Source: Arcticibacter sp041902385
GTDB lineage: Bacteria > Bacteroidota > Bacteroidia > Sphingobacteriales > Sphingobacteriaceae
Reading direction: 5' to 3'
Assembly: GCF_041902385.1 (NCBI RefSeq)
Contig: NZ_CP169244.1
Location: 2,356,001 to 2,420,000, forward strand
DNA: 64,000 nucleotides
Shown here: positions 9,719-18,121 of the stretch, piece by piece
How positions within the stretch are numbered: position 1 is the stretch's first letter
How the letters are laid out: each line of letters starts with the position of its first letter
Program-made: the position numbers and the translations under genes
The notes under the pieces: generated by a model
What the model was told of the DNA's origin: nothing
The model's input: the letters and a program-made list of their open reading frames with translations, nothing else
The model's database searches: none

Positions 9719-10543
9719 TTAGCTTCCTGCCAGCAGCTGACGGCTGCCGAACTGGCTCGCTGCAGATTCTTCGTTAAGATAGCTCGAAGCGTACTTGGTT
9801 GCAGAAGGGCCGTTGATGAACAGGGCGGTTCTTCCTTTAATGGTATTGATGATGGCCGGTGTAAGCTCTACAGGAACTGCCGGACATCCGTAGCTTCTGC
9901 CGAGCCGCCCGTGTTGATTGACAAAGTCCTGGCTTACATACTCTGCACCGTGAACTACTACTGCGCGGCTGAGCGCGTTGGTGTTATACCCCTTATCCAT
10001 CCCATTCAGCTTTAACGACAGTCCGTGTTTCCCCTGATAAGTGTTGCTTGTAATATAAAAGCCGAGGCTGCTCTGGTGTGATTCGGAGGTGTTAGAAAAA
10101 CTTGTTGCATAGTTGTCCCCGCTACCCTGTCCGTGTGCTACGAGTGTATTGAAAAGAAGTTTTTTATTCAGGAGATCTACTATCCAGAGCCGCTTTTTAG
10201 TGCTGGGCTGGGTAAAGTCTACGATGGAGATTACCTGCTTATCTGTCGATACGAGTCCCGTTGTACGGAAGTTCAGATATCCTGTTACTGCTTTTCTAAA
10301 TACGTCGAAGTCAAGTCCCGAACTGGCAAGAGCTGCAGAAGAATAAATGTTTTTCACATAGTCAACATACGCCTCTGCTGCAGAAACTTCTTTTACCGTA
10401 ATGGCAGAATCTGAAATTAATGATGTGTCTCTTATGGTCTTAGCCACAACAGCAGAGCTATCGTCCTTCAACGACCAGTTTAATGCAGGAATACTTAACG
10501 CTAATAATACATAAGCTGTTCCCCTCAAGATCCTTTTTCTCAT
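9719..10543 (-). CDS. Murein L,D-transpeptidase catalytic domain protein (YkuD_2 family)
   Basis: A 274-residue exported protein with an N-terminal hydrophobic segment (residues about 8-24). The C-terminal half is the L,D-transpeptidase-like domain of the YkuD_2 type: IVDFTQPSTKKRLWIVDL, VAHGQGSG, and the catalytic motif SYGCPAVP with Cys220; the His of RAVVVHGAEY is the probable partner. It would act in the periplasm on peptidoglycan cross-links or a related amide substrate. It is a single gene with a good promoter (TTTG-N19-TATCTTTG) on the minus strand at 10641-10611 and ends in the heptamer tract. Confidence 0.92.
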   Translation of the reverse strand: MRKRILRGTAYVLLALSIPALNWSLKDDSSAVVAKTIRDTSLISDSAITVKEVSAAEAYVDYVKNIYSSAALASSGLDFDVFRKAVTGYLNFRTTGLVSTDKQVISIVDFTQPSTKKRLWIVDLLNKKLLFNTLVAHGQGSGDNYATSFSNTSESHQSSLGFYITSNTYQGKHGLSLKLNGMDKGYNTNALSRAVVVHGAEYVSQDFVNQHGRLGRSYGCPAVPVELTPAIINTIKGRTALFINGPSATKYASSYLNEESAASQFGSRQLLAGS

Positions 10544-10610
10544 GTTTTCCCTCAGTTGATGTTAAGTAGCGTTTCTTCGATAGATATTTGTTTGGTAGTT
10601 TTTACGTTCA

Positions 10611-10641
10611 CAAAGATACGAAGGTTTCATTGAAAGTCAAA
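10611..10641 (-). promoter_or_regulatory. Promoter of the L,D-transpeptidase gene
   Basis: Read on the minus strand: TTTG (10641-10638), a 19-bp spacer, then TATCTTTG (10618-10611). Both boxes match the Bacteroidota consensus. The leader would be about 60-65 nt. Confidence 0.65.
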
Positions 10642-10715
10642 GGATTAACGCCCTTGTTTGTCATCTGAAGCTCTTTTTATTCCGTTTAGTTTGTATCTTG
10701 ATGACCTAATTCTAA

Positions 10716-11297
10716 ATGATGAAAAAAACCTTATCTGCCTGCCTTATCCTGGTTTCGACTTGCGCTGCAGCGCAGTCAGTTGAAGCGGATTACAATGAAT
10801 TTAAGATGCTTTGTTCTGTTGGAAACGCGGAAAAAGCGCTGGAAGCGGCACAGTCCATTGAACCCCGCGCTGATTCTCTTCCTCGCCTTAAAAAGGCGGT
10901 ATTCTTCAATGAAGTGGCGCGACTGTATGAGGGAAAGAACGAAAGCGAGAAGTCATTAAGCTATTACAGTAAAGTGATTAAGCTGGAGCCGCACTATTAT
11001 GTGCCGTATCTTGCCTCAGGTTATTTGTATCTGGCGACGGCTAACAGACTTGTCCCCGTTATCAACGCGTCAAAGCAGAACAAGGCCAAGTTTGACACCC
11101 ATGTGGCCGCGTATAAGTCCTGCCTGCGAAAAGCGGTCCCCTTACTTGAAAAGGCACTCGCCTGCGACCCGAACGAACAGGTGGCCGCTGCCTTAAACAG
11201 ATGCTATGAGGCTCTGAAGGATCAGAATTTGAGGAATGGAATGAAAGGTCGTGTAGAGGCCCTGGGGAAGGATTGTGTGAGCTTACTGGCTGACTAG
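10716..11297 (+). CDS. Tetratricopeptide-repeat protein, exported
   Basis: A 193-residue protein with a signal peptide (LSACLILVSTCAAAQ). The rest is helical with TPR-like units: AVFFNEVARLYEGKNESEKSLSYYSKVIKLEPHYY and YVPYLASGYLYLATANR are the clearest, with LLEKALACDPNEQVAAAL as a further helix pair. It has no catalytic motif; a scaffold role in the periplasm is the most that can be inferred. It is divergent from the L,D-transpeptidase gene and convergent with glyS, with a strong shared terminator in the 49-bp gap. Confidence 0.85.
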   Translation: MMKKTLSACLILVSTCAAAQSVEADYNEFKMLCSVGNAEKALEAAQSIEPRADSLPRLKKAVFFNEVARLYEGKNESEKSLSYYSKVIKLEPHYYVPYLASGYLYLATANRLVPVINASKQNKAKFDTHVAAYKSCLRKAVPLLEKALACDPNEQVAAALNRCYEALKDQNLRNGMKGRVEALGKDCVSLLAD

Positions 11298-11301
11298 GGG
11301 G

Positions 11302-11344
11302 AACGTATAAGCGGCCTGTCTGTGAGGCAGGCCGCTTATACGTT
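11302..11344. terminator. Bidirectional terminator between TPR gene and glyS
   Basis: A perfect 17-bp stem, AACGTATAAGCGGCCTG (11302-11318) and its complement at 11328-11344, with a 9-base loop. A run of T follows on the plus strand. It can end both convergent transcripts. Confidence 0.9.
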
Positions 11345-11346
11345 TG

Positions 11347-12810
11347 TTATTTTTTCAGGACGTTCTTCCAGCTTACCAGGTCGCCAATGATGCGGTCGAG
11401 TTGTTCAATTGCCACACGTTCCTGCTCCATCGTGTCTCGATGGCGGATGGTGACGGTATTGTCTTCAAGCGATTGATGGTCAACCGTGATGCAGAAAGGA
11501 GTTCCGATGGCATCCTGACGGCGGTAGCGTTTGCCGATCGAGTCTTTTTCTTCGTAAACCAGGTTGTGATCTAGCTGAAGCCTGTCCATTATTTCTCTTG
11601 CTTTCTCAGGCAAGCCGTCTTTCTTGGTGAGCGGAAGGATGGCTGCTTTTACAGGAGCAAGGCAGGGGTGCAGCTTGAGGACTACACGGCTGTCCTTCTT
11701 GTCGCCTTCGCTCAGGTCCTGTTCTTCGTAAGCGTTGATCAGGGTAAGCAGGAACATCCGGTCGAGACCGATCGATGTTTCGATTACGTAGGGAACATAG
11801 TTCTGATTGATCTCCGGATCGAAATATTGTATTTTCTTGCCTGAGAATTTCTGGTGCTGACTCAGGTCGAAGTCGGTGCGGCTGTGAATGCCTTCTACTT
11901 CTTTGAAACCAAAGGGAAACTCAAACTCAATGTCGACAGCTGCATTTGCATAGTGTGCCAGCTTGGTATGATCGTGGAACCGATATTTCTCAGGCGCAGT
12001 GCCTAGCGCCTTGTGCCAGGAAAGGCGTGTTTGCTTCCAGTATTCGTACCACTCCATTTCAGAGCCGGGACGAACGAAGAACTGCATTTCCATTTGTTCA
12101 AACTCGCGCATCCGCATGATAAACTGACGTGCAATCACTTCATTACGGAAAGCCTTTCCAATTTGTGCGATTCCGAAGGGGATTTTCATTCTGCCTGTCT
12201 TCTGGACATTCAGATAATTGACGAAGATACCCTGTGCTGTTTCAGGCCTGAGGTAAATGACATCGGCGTCGTCTGCAACGGCTCCCATCTGGGTGGAGAA
12301 CATGAGGTTGAACTGACGAACATCGGTCCAGTTACGCGTTCCTGAAACCGGACATGCAATTTCATGCTCGACAATCAGATCGCGAAGAGCGGTCAGGTTA
12401 TCTGCCTTCAGCGCTTCATCCATTGCTGCCTGAAGCTGCCCGGCTTTTTCTGTCTTGCCGTCCTTCTCATACCTCGCGATCTTGTCTTCGATCAGCTGGT
12501 CTGCCCGGTATCTTTTCTTGGAGTCTTTGTTGTCGATCATGGGGTCGTTAAACCCGTCAACGTGACCGGAAGCTTTCCATGTTGTAGGATGCATAAATAT
12601 TGCGGCGTCTATACCTACAATATTTTCATGCATTTGAACCATTGACTTCCACCAATATGTTTTGATGTTATTCTTGAGCTCTGAGCCGTTCTGTCCGTAG
12701 TCGTAGACAGCACTAAGGCCATCGTAAATTTCGCTAGACTGGAAAACAAATCCATACTCTTTGGCATGGGAGATAACGTTTTTGAAAAGTTCGTCGTTAT
12801 TTTTACTCAT
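11347..12810 (-). CDS. glyS: Glycyl-tRNA synthetase, single-chain (alpha2) type
   Basis: A 487-residue class II synthetase of the archaeal/eukaryotic-like dimeric type, which joins glycine to tRNA-Gly. Recognisable parts: N-terminal AKEYGFVFQSSEIYDGLSAVYDYG, the ASGHVDGFNDPMI segment, YLRPETAQGIFVNY, and motif 3 near ETSIGLDRMFL, then a C-terminal anticodon-binding domain (CLAPVKAAILPL). Length is normal for Bacteroidota. It is a single gene. A TATATTTG promoter box lies 7 bp before its ATG, so the mRNA may lack a leader. The gap behind it to gldA is filled with heptamer repeats. Confidence 0.96.
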   Translation of the reverse strand: MSKNNDELFKNVISHAKEYGFVFQSSEIYDGLSAVYDYGQNGSELKNNIKTYWWKSMVQMHENIVGIDAAIFMHPTTWKASGHVDGFNDPMIDNKDSKKRYRADQLIEDKIARYEKDGKTEKAGQLQAAMDEALKADNLTALRDLIVEHEIACPVSGTRNWTDVRQFNLMFSTQMGAVADDADVIYLRPETAQGIFVNYLNVQKTGRMKIPFGIAQIGKAFRNEVIARQFIMRMREFEQMEMQFFVRPGSEMEWYEYWKQTRLSWHKALGTAPEKYRFHDHTKLAHYANAAVDIEFEFPFGFKEVEGIHSRTDFDLSQHQKFSGKKIQYFDPEINQNYVPYVIETSIGLDRMFLLTLINAYEEQDLSEGDKKDSRVVLKLHPCLAPVKAAILPLTKKDGLPEKAREIMDRLQLDHNLVYEEKDSIGKRYRRQDAIGTPFCITVDHQSLEDNTVTIRHRDTMEQERVAIEQLDRIIGDLVSWKNVLKK

Positions 12811-12817
12811 GATCTTG

Positions 12818-12825
12818 CAAATATA
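12818..12825 (-). promoter_or_regulatory. Candidate -7 box of glyS (TATATTTG)
   Basis: On the minus strand TATATTTG at 12825-12818 ends 7 bases before the glyS ATG (12810). No TTG is seen at the usual upstream distance, where heptamer repeats begin. If used, the transcript would start at or next to the ATG. Confidence 0.4.
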
Positions 12826-12832
12826 TAATTCA

Positions 12833-13029
12833 GCGGTTAGCTATTAGCTATAAGCTGTTAGTTTTCTTATGCGGAAGTTGAGATGGTGGCCGTCAGCAGT
12901 CGGTTATCAGCCCTTAGCTATCAGCAGTCGGCCATTAGCCATCTGCTATCAGCTCGGACCTACGGGAGCTCAAGCGGAAAACGAAACGCCAAAAGCTAAA
13001 AGCCAACAGCCAATAGCCGATAGCTGACC
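12833..13029. repeat. 7-bp-period repeats between glyS and gldA
   Basis: Three blocks: GCGGTTA, GCTATTA, GCTATAA, GCTGTTA (12833-12860); nine units such as CAGCAGT, CGGTTAT, TAGCTAT, CGGCCAT, TAGCCAT (12894-12956); and GCCAAAA, GCTAAAA, GCCAACA, GCCAATA, GCCGATA, GCTGACC (12988-13029). The last block is of opposite sense to the first two and can pair with them. This accounts for most of the 324-bp gap between the divergent genes; nothing else is seen in it apart from the glyS promoter box. Confidence 0.8.
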
Positions 13030-13134
13030 CCTAATTGAAGGCTGACAAAAAGCGCTTGCAGCACAGATAAAACATTTGCATTTTTGGGAGTGTTAGGAAT
13101 GCTAAAACTAACGCGGACGGCTAAGAGCTAAATC

Positions 13135-13848
13135 ATGAGCATAGAGGTCAATCGACTTACAAAAATATACGGGGAGCAGCGGGCGGTGGACGAGATCTCG
13201 TTCAGTGCAGAAAAAGGACAAGTGCTGGGATTTCTTGGTCCCAACGGAGCAGGGAAATCCACAACAATGAAGGTTTTGTCCTGTTTCATTCCTCCATCCT
13301 CAGGCAGTGCACGTGTCGCCGGATTTGATGTAAGCGAAGACCCCGTGGCGGTTCGGCAAAATCTGGGCTATCTGCCGGAACACAACCCCTTATATCTGGA
13401 TATGTATGTAAAGGAGTCTCTTGGTTTTATTGCCGACGTACATAAGATTGGGAACAGAAAGCAGCGGATAGAGGAGGTCATCGCACTTACCGGACTGGGA
13501 GCGGAGCAGCACAAAAAGGTGGGCGCCTTATCAAAAGGATACAGGCAGCGGGTGGGAATTGCACAGGTCATCCTGCACGACCCGGCGGTTTTGATCCTGG
13601 ACGAACCGACCTCTGGGCTCGATCCGAACCAGCTTATCGAGATCCGTGCCTTGATCAAAGAGCTGGGGAAGACCCGTACCATCATTCTTTCTACTCATAT
13701 TATGCAGGAAGCCGAGGCAGTGTGTGACCGGGCTGTTATCATCAACAAGGGTAAAATCGTAGCAGACGATACCGTGTCCGGACTGCACGACAGTTTCCCG
13801 GGCATGAGCTTCGAAGATATATTTATCCGCCTGACCTCTGCCAGCTAA
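13135..13848 (+). CDS. gldA: ABC transporter ATP-binding protein, GldA-like
   Basis: A 237-residue ABC ATPase. Walker A is GPNGAGKST (residues 35-43), the signature is LSKGYRQRV, Walker B is AVLILDEPTSGLD, and the H-loop is STHIMQEAEAV. The segment QNLGYLPEHNPLYLDMYVKESL is characteristic of the gliding-motility ATPase GldA and relatives. In Flavobacterium GldA works with the membrane proteins GldF and GldG; these are not adjacent here, and gldA is often separate from gldFG. If this organism does not glide, it may energise another ABC-2 exporter. No own promoter was found. Confidence 0.82.
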   Translation: MSIEVNRLTKIYGEQRAVDEISFSAEKGQVLGFLGPNGAGKSTTMKVLSCFIPPSSGSARVAGFDVSEDPVAVRQNLGYLPEHNPLYLDMYVKESLGFIADVHKIGNRKQRIEEVIALTGLGAEQHKKVGALSKGYRQRVGIAQVILHDPAVLILDEPTSGLDPNQLIEIRALIKELGKTRTIILSTHIMQEAEAVCDRAVIINKGKIVADDTVSGLHDSFPGMSFEDIFIRLTSAS

Positions 13849-13913
13849 TTTGAATCTCCAGGAACAATCCTTTCATAGCAGTGTTGCATTAACATCTACT
13901 AAAAACATTTGCT

Positions 13914-14504
13914 ATGAAAAACATTTTTTTATCAATGGTCATGGTGGCCCTCGCGACAGGGCCTGTATTATCTCAGGTAACTACTCCTCAGACGTCGTCT
14001 CCCTCGCAGGCAACAGCGATCAGCCGGGGAAACTGGATGGTGGGTGCAGGACTGGGGTCTTCCAATTACAATTTCGAGTCGGAGAACTTCAATCTCACCC
14101 TGACGCCTAAGGCCGCGTATTTTGTTAGTGACAATATTGCGGTAGGTGCAGGGATAACGCTGGGACTTGATGCGTATGATGGCGGAAGTACCTTTGAGTA
14201 TGGTGTTGCTCCGCTTATCCGCTATTATTTTCCTGAAGGGGCAACGCCAACCAGCAGATGGTTTGCTGAAGGTAACGTGGGAATAGCGGGCAGTCATATG
14301 AAAGATAGTGATGATGATGAGCCGGTATCCTTACTCCTCGGCATTAGCGGGGGATATACTCACTTTATTACACCGAGTGTGGCGCTTGAAGCAACACTAG
14401 GATATAATTATACGAAAGCTGATATCAATCAGGGTGCCGGAATATCAGGACTTGGACTAGGTTTTGGTTTCCAGATCTACCTGCCGGGCAGAAGGTCCAG
14501 ATAG
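13914..14504 (+). CDS. Small outer membrane beta-barrel protein
   Basis: A 196-residue protein with a signal peptide (FLSMVMVALATGPVLSQ). The mature part begins with GNWMVGAGLGSSNYNF and shows alternating strands with aromatic girdle residues (LTPKAAYFVSDNIAVGAGITLG, LIRYYFPE, YTHFITPSVALEATLGYNY), ending GLGFGFQIYLPGRRSR, as in OmpA/OmpW-like eight-stranded barrels of the OMP_b-brl family. No ligand can be inferred. It is followed by a terminator at 14611-14644 before the str cluster. Confidence 0.85.
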   Translation: MKNIFLSMVMVALATGPVLSQVTTPQTSSPSQATAISRGNWMVGAGLGSSNYNFESENFNLTLTPKAAYFVSDNIAVGAGITLGLDAYDGGSTFEYGVAPLIRYYFPEGATPTSRWFAEGNVGIAGSHMKDSDDDEPVSLLLGISGGYTHFITPSVALEATLGYNYTKADINQGAGISGLGLGFGFQIYLPGRRSR

Positions 14505-14610
14505 GTGTGCCAAAAGATATAAGAGATGAAGGATCCGAAACTGTAACGTACGCACCGCTCTGATCGACGTTGTGCAAGAGTATAGAGGGGTTTTAAGAAA
14601 TCTCCCGTTT

Positions 14611-14652
14611 AAAGGAGGCTGTGCAGTTGATGCCAGCCTCCTTTTTGTTTTA
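14611..14652 (+). terminator. Rho-independent terminator before the str cluster
   Basis: An 11-bp perfect stem, AAAGGAGGCTG (14611-14621) and CAGCCTCCTTT (14634-14644), followed by a T-rich tail (TTGTTTT). It isolates the ribosomal genes from the barrel-protein gene. Confidence 0.88.
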
Positions 14653-14689
14653 ACCTCTCTTTTGTGGTCTGATTTTTTTCTTCAACCCA

Positions 14690-14719
14690 TTGATTATCAC
14701 AAATAACTTACTACCTTTG
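14690..14719 (+). promoter_or_regulatory. Promoter of the rpsL-rpsG-fusA cluster
   Basis: TTG at 14690-14692, 19-bp spacer, TACCTTTG at 14712-14719. The match to TTG-N19-TAnnTTTG is full. The leader of about 55 nt is A/T-rich up to the rpsL ATG. Confidence 0.7.
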
Positions 14720-14778
14720 CGTTCCTTTTTAGGACAATAGTATAAAAGCAAATTATTATTAAACATTAAAAAACGTAA

Positions 14779-15192
14779 ATGCCTACTATTCAACAATTAG
14801 TTAGGAAAGGTAGAGTAGCTCTGGAGGACAAGAGTAAATCCCCAGCGTTGGACAGCTGTCCACAGCGAAGAGGCGTGTGTACCCGTGTATACACCACTAC
14901 CCCTAAGAAACCAAACTCAGCAATGCGTAAAGTTGCCCGTGTACGTTTAACAAACGGAAAAGAGGTGAACGCTTACATTCCGGGAGAAGGTCACAACTTA
15001 CAGGAGCACTCAATCGTATTGATCCGCGGTGGTCGTGTGAAGGACTTACCAGGTGTACGTTATCACATCATCCGTGGTGCACTGGATACTTCAGGCGTAA
15101 ATGGAAGGAATCAGCGTCGTTCTAAATATGGTACTAAACGTCCTAAACCAGGACAAGCTGCGGCTGCTCCTGCAAAGGGTAAAAAGAAATAA
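14779..15192 (+). CDS. rpsL: 30S ribosomal protein S12
   Basis: A 137-residue protein of the decoding centre. TTPKKPNSAMRKVARVRL contains Lys43, the classical streptomycin-site lysine, in its wild-type form; the second loop PGEGHNLQEHS is normal. An Ala/Lys-rich tail (PGQAAAAPAKGKKK) is longer than in E. coli and is usual in Bacteroidota. First gene of the str cluster; it has an A-rich start region without a Shine-Dalgarno sequence. Codon use is biased as in highly expressed genes (many CGT, GGT, AAC codons). Confidence 0.98.
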   Translation: MPTIQQLVRKGRVALEDKSKSPALDSCPQRRGVCTRVYTTTPKKPNSAMRKVARVRLTNGKEVNAYIPGEGHNLQEHSIVLIRGGRVKDLPGVRYHIIRGALDTSGVNGRNQRRSKYGTKRPKPGQAAAAPAKGKKK

Positions 15193-15194
15193 GT

Positions 15195-15202
15195 AAAGGA
15201 GG
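15195..15202 (+). promoter_or_regulatory. Full Shine-Dalgarno sequence before rpsG
   Basis: AAAGGAGG at 15195-15202, nine bases before the rpsG ATG, pairs over all 8 bases with CCTCCTTT at the 16S 3' end (59244-59251). The other genes of this cluster start in A-rich sequence without such a site. Confidence 0.8.
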
Positions 15203-15211
15203 ATAACAGAA

Positions 15212-15679
15212 ATGAGAAAGTCAAAACCAAAAAAGAGAATTATCCTGCCTGATCCGAAGTTCAATGACGTGATGGTAACCCGTTTCGTAAACAACATGAT
15301 GTACGACGGAAAGAAATCAGTTGCTTATTCTATTTTCTATGATGCAGTAGAACTGGTTGAAAAAAGAACCAGCGAAAGCGGCCTGGACCAGTGGAAAAAA
15401 GCGCTTAATAATGTAATGCCAGCTGTTGAAGTAAAATCACGCCGTGTGGGCGGTGCTAACTTCCAGGTACCTACTGAGGTTCGTCCTGAGCGCAAGATCG
15501 CTTTAGGTATGAAATGGTTGATCCTGTATGCTCGCAGACGTGGTGAAAAGACGATGATGGAAAAATTAGCTGCAGAAATCATCTCTGCATCTAAGGGTGA
15601 AGGTGCTGCCGTGAAGAAGAAGGAAGATACGCACAAGATGGCTGAAGCTAACAAGGCGTTTTCACACTTCCGTTTTTAA
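15212..15679 (+). CDS. rpsG: 30S ribosomal protein S7
   Basis: A 155-residue primary 16S-binding protein of the small-subunit head. MRKSKPKKRIILPDPKFNDVMV, GGANFQVPTEVRPERKIALGMKWL and the C-terminal HKMAEANKAFSHFRF are family hallmarks. It follows rpsL with a 19-bp gap that holds a strong Shine-Dalgarno sequence. This is unusual in this phylum and may set a fixed S7 output or allow control by S7, which in other bacteria represses its own operon. An inverted repeat and short AATCAG repeats separate it from fusA. Confidence 0.98.
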   Translation: MRKSKPKKRIILPDPKFNDVMVTRFVNNMMYDGKKSVAYSIFYDAVELVEKRTSESGLDQWKKALNNVMPAVEVKSRRVGGANFQVPTEVRPERKIALGMKWLILYARRRGEKTMMEKLAAEIISASKGEGAAVKKKEDTHKMAEANKAFSHFRF

Positions 15680-15683
15680 TCAT

Positions 15684-15750
15684 AAGATTACAAAGATTTA
15701 AAATTGATTACACTGATTTAGTTTATAATTAACGATTGGTGTAATCTTTT
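15684..15750 (+). terminator. Possible attenuator hairpin between rpsG and fusA
   Basis: AAGATTACA (15684-15692) pairs with TGTAATCTT (15740-15748), followed by TT; the loop is 47 bases, so stability is modest. Four copies of ATCAG at 9-10 bp spacing follow at 15755-15788, just before the fusA ATG. It might lower read-through or be a processing site. Confidence 0.35.
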
Positions 15751-15795
15751 CTTAATCAGTGAAATCAGAAATAATCAGAGTAATCAGAAAATAAG

Positions 15796-17901
15796 ATGGC
15801 AAGAGATCTAAAATATACAAGAAATATTGGTATCGCAGCTCACATCGACGCTGGGAAGACCACTACGACTGAGCGTATCCTGTATTATGCAGGGGTTAGT
15901 CATAAGATCGGAGAAGTGCACGAAGGTGCTGCTACGATGGACTGGATGGCGCAGGAGCAAGAGCGTGGTATTACCATCACGTCTGCAGCTACTACCGTAT
16001 TCTGGAACTACAGAAACAACAAATACCAGGTGAACGTGATCGATACTCCGGGACACGTTGACTTTACAGTAGAGGTGAACCGTTCACTCCGTGTACTTGA
16101 CGGACTGGTGTTCCTTTTCTCTGCAGTAGACGGTGTTGAGCCTCAGTCTGAAACCAACTGGCGCCTGGCAAACAACTATAACGTATCCCGTATCGGATTC
16201 GTGAACAAGATGGACCGTTCTGGTGCAGACTTCCTGAAGGTTGTAAAGCAGGTGAGAGAAATGCTTGGTTCTAACGCTATTCCTCTGCAGTTACCTATCG
16301 GTGCTGAAGATTCATTTAAGGGAGTGGTAGACCTGGTGAACTTCCGCGGAATCGTATGGAATGAGCACGATAAAGGGATGACCTTTACTGAAGTGCCTAT
16401 TCCGGATGATATGGTGGACGAAGCTAACGAGTGGAGAGAAAAGCTTCTTGAAGCGGTAGCTGAGTTTGACGATACATTAATGGAGAAGTTCTTTGATGAT
16501 CCTTCTCAAATCACTGAGCGTGAAGTTTTAGATGCATTACGTCAGGCAACTCTTGCCGGCAAGATCGTTCCTATGACTTGTGGTTCATCTTTCAAGAACA
16601 AGGGCGTTCAGACTATGCTGGACTATGTGATGGAATTACTTCCTTCACCTCTTGATCAGGAAGCTATCAAAGGTACCAACCCGAACACTGAGGAAGAAGT
16701 TGTACGTCATCCTGATGTTAAGGAGCCTTTTGCAGCTCTTGCATTTAAGATCGCTACTGACCCCTTTGTTGGCCGTCTTTGCTTTATCCGCGTTTATTCA
16801 GGAAATCTTGAAGCTGGTTCATACGTTTACAATACCCGTTCTGAAAACAAGGAACGTATTTCCCGTATCTTCCAGATGCACGCAAACAAGCAGAACCCTA
16901 TTCCTAACGTAGGAGCAGGAGATATTGCTGCTGTAGTTGGATTTAAGGATATCAGAACAGGTGATACGCTTTGTGATGAAAAGGCGCCGATCGTTCTGGA
17001 ATCAATGAAGTTCCCTGAGCCGGTTATCGGTCTTGCTATTGAGCCTAAAACTCAGGCTGACGTTGATAAACTTGGTCTTGCTCTTGGTAAGCTTGCAGAA
17101 GAGGATCCTACTTTCCGTGTGAAGACTGACGAAGATACTGGCCAGACCGTTATTGAAGGTATGGGTGAGCTTCACCTTGATATCATCATGGACCGTCTGA
17201 AACGCGAGTTCAAAGTTGAAGTAAACCAGGGTGCGCCTCAGGTTGCTTACAAGGAAGCGATCACAGGAACTATACAGCATCGCGAAACTTACAAGAAGCA
17301 GACCGGTGGTCGTGGTAAGTTCGCCGATATCCAGGTTGTTATCTCTCCTGTTGACGAAGGCAAGTCTGGTCTTCAGTTCGAAAATGAAATTGTGGGTGGT
17401 GCTATTCCTCGCGAATACATTCCTTCAGTTCAGAAAGGTTTTGAAGCTGCAATGTCAAACGGTGTATTAGCAGGTTTCCCTGTTACCGACATGAAGGTTC
17501 GTCTGATCGATGGTTCATTCCACCCGGTCGACTCTGACTCCCTATCGTTTGAAATCGCAGCTCGTACAGCGTTCCGCGAAGCTTTACCAAAAGCTAAGCC
17601 GGTGCTGATGGAGCCGATCATGAAGATTGAAGTATTGACTCCTGAGGAAAACATGGGTGACGTGATGGGTGACCTTAACCGTCGTCGTGGTCAGCTTCAG
17701 GGTATGGATACCCGTGCTGGTTCACAGGTGATCAAGGCAATGGTTCCTCTTTCCGAAATGTTCGGTTACGTAACACAATTGCGTACCATCACATCAGGAC
17801 GTGCTACTTCTACGATGGAGTTCGATCACTATGAACCGGCTCCTAAGAATGTACAGGACGAGGTAATTGCCAAGTCAAAAGGTAAATCAGTAAACGCGTA
17901 A
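15796..17901 (+). CDS. fusA: Elongation factor G
   Basis: A 701-residue translational GTPase that drives translocation. G1 is AHIDAGKT (residues 15-22), the G3 motif is DTPGHVDF and G4 is NKMDRSGADF. Domains II-V follow in normal order, with the domain IV tip region GGRGKFADIQVVISP and the C-terminal MSEMFGYVTQLR-like PLSEMFGYVTQLRTITSGR. It is full length. It is the third gene of the str cluster, 116 bp behind rpsG. Codon use is strongly biased (CGT, GGT, GAA, AAC), consistent with very high expression. The 220-bp gap to rpsJ carries heptamer repeats and a hairpin. Confidence 0.98.
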   Translation: MARDLKYTRNIGIAAHIDAGKTTTTERILYYAGVSHKIGEVHEGAATMDWMAQEQERGITITSAATTVFWNYRNNKYQVNVIDTPGHVDFTVEVNRSLRVLDGLVFLFSAVDGVEPQSETNWRLANNYNVSRIGFVNKMDRSGADFLKVVKQVREMLGSNAIPLQLPIGAEDSFKGVVDLVNFRGIVWNEHDKGMTFTEVPIPDDMVDEANEWREKLLEAVAEFDDTLMEKFFDDPSQITEREVLDALRQATLAGKIVPMTCGSSFKNKGVQTMLDYVMELLPSPLDQEAIKGTNPNTEEEVVRHPDVKEPFAALAFKIATDPFVGRLCFIRVYSGNLEAGSYVYNTRSENKERISRIFQMHANKQNPIPNVGAGDIAAVVGFKDIRTGDTLCDEKAPIVLESMKFPEPVIGLAIEPKTQADVDKLGLALGKLAEEDPTFRVKTDEDTGQTVIEGMGELHLDIIMDRLKREFKVEVNQGAPQVAYKEAITGTIQHRETYKKQTGGRGKFADIQVVISPVDEGKSGLQFENEIVGGAIPREYIPSVQKGFEAAMSNGVLAGFPVTDMKVRLIDGSFHPVDSDSLSFEIAARTAFREALPKAKPVLMEPIMKIEVLTPEENMGDVMGDLNRRRGQLQGMDTRAGSQVIKAMVPLSEMFGYVTQLRTITSGRATSTMEFDHYEPAPKNVQDEVIAKSKGKSVNA

Positions 17902-17984
17902 GCGAGAGCTGAAAGCGGAAAGCAGTAAGCTTAAAGCTGAAGGCTGAAACAAAAAGCTAAAGGCTGAAAGCAAGAGGCTGAAAA
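17902..17984. repeat. 7-bp-period repeat between fusA and rpsJ
   Basis: Units with consensus CTGAAAG run from 17902 to 17984: GCGAGAG, CTGAAAG, CGGAAAG, CAGTAAG, CTTAAAG, CTGAAGG, CTGAAAC, one 6-base unit, CTAAAGG, CTGAAAG, CAAGAGG, CTGAAAA. Only one orientation is present, so unlike the other tracts it cannot fold on itself. It starts at the fusA stop codon. Confidence 0.75.
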
Positions 17985-18012
17985 CGCTGGACGTAGTAAA
18001 TTTAAAGGATAG

Positions 18013-18062
18013 AGCAGAAAGTTTAAAGTCGGATTAAAAACGAACGAAGACTTTCTGCTTTT
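18013..18062 (+). terminator. Terminator-like hairpin between fusA and rpsJ
   Basis: A 10-bp perfect stem, AGCAGAAAGT (18013-18022) and ACTTTCTGCT (18050-18059), is followed by TTTT. It lies 60 bp before rpsJ and may end part of the str transcripts or attenuate rpsJ. Confidence 0.5.
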
Positions 18063-18121
18063 AAAGGAAAACGCTGCTGTAATTAATAGCTCTTACAGCG
18101 GTATTAATAAACAAAAACACA

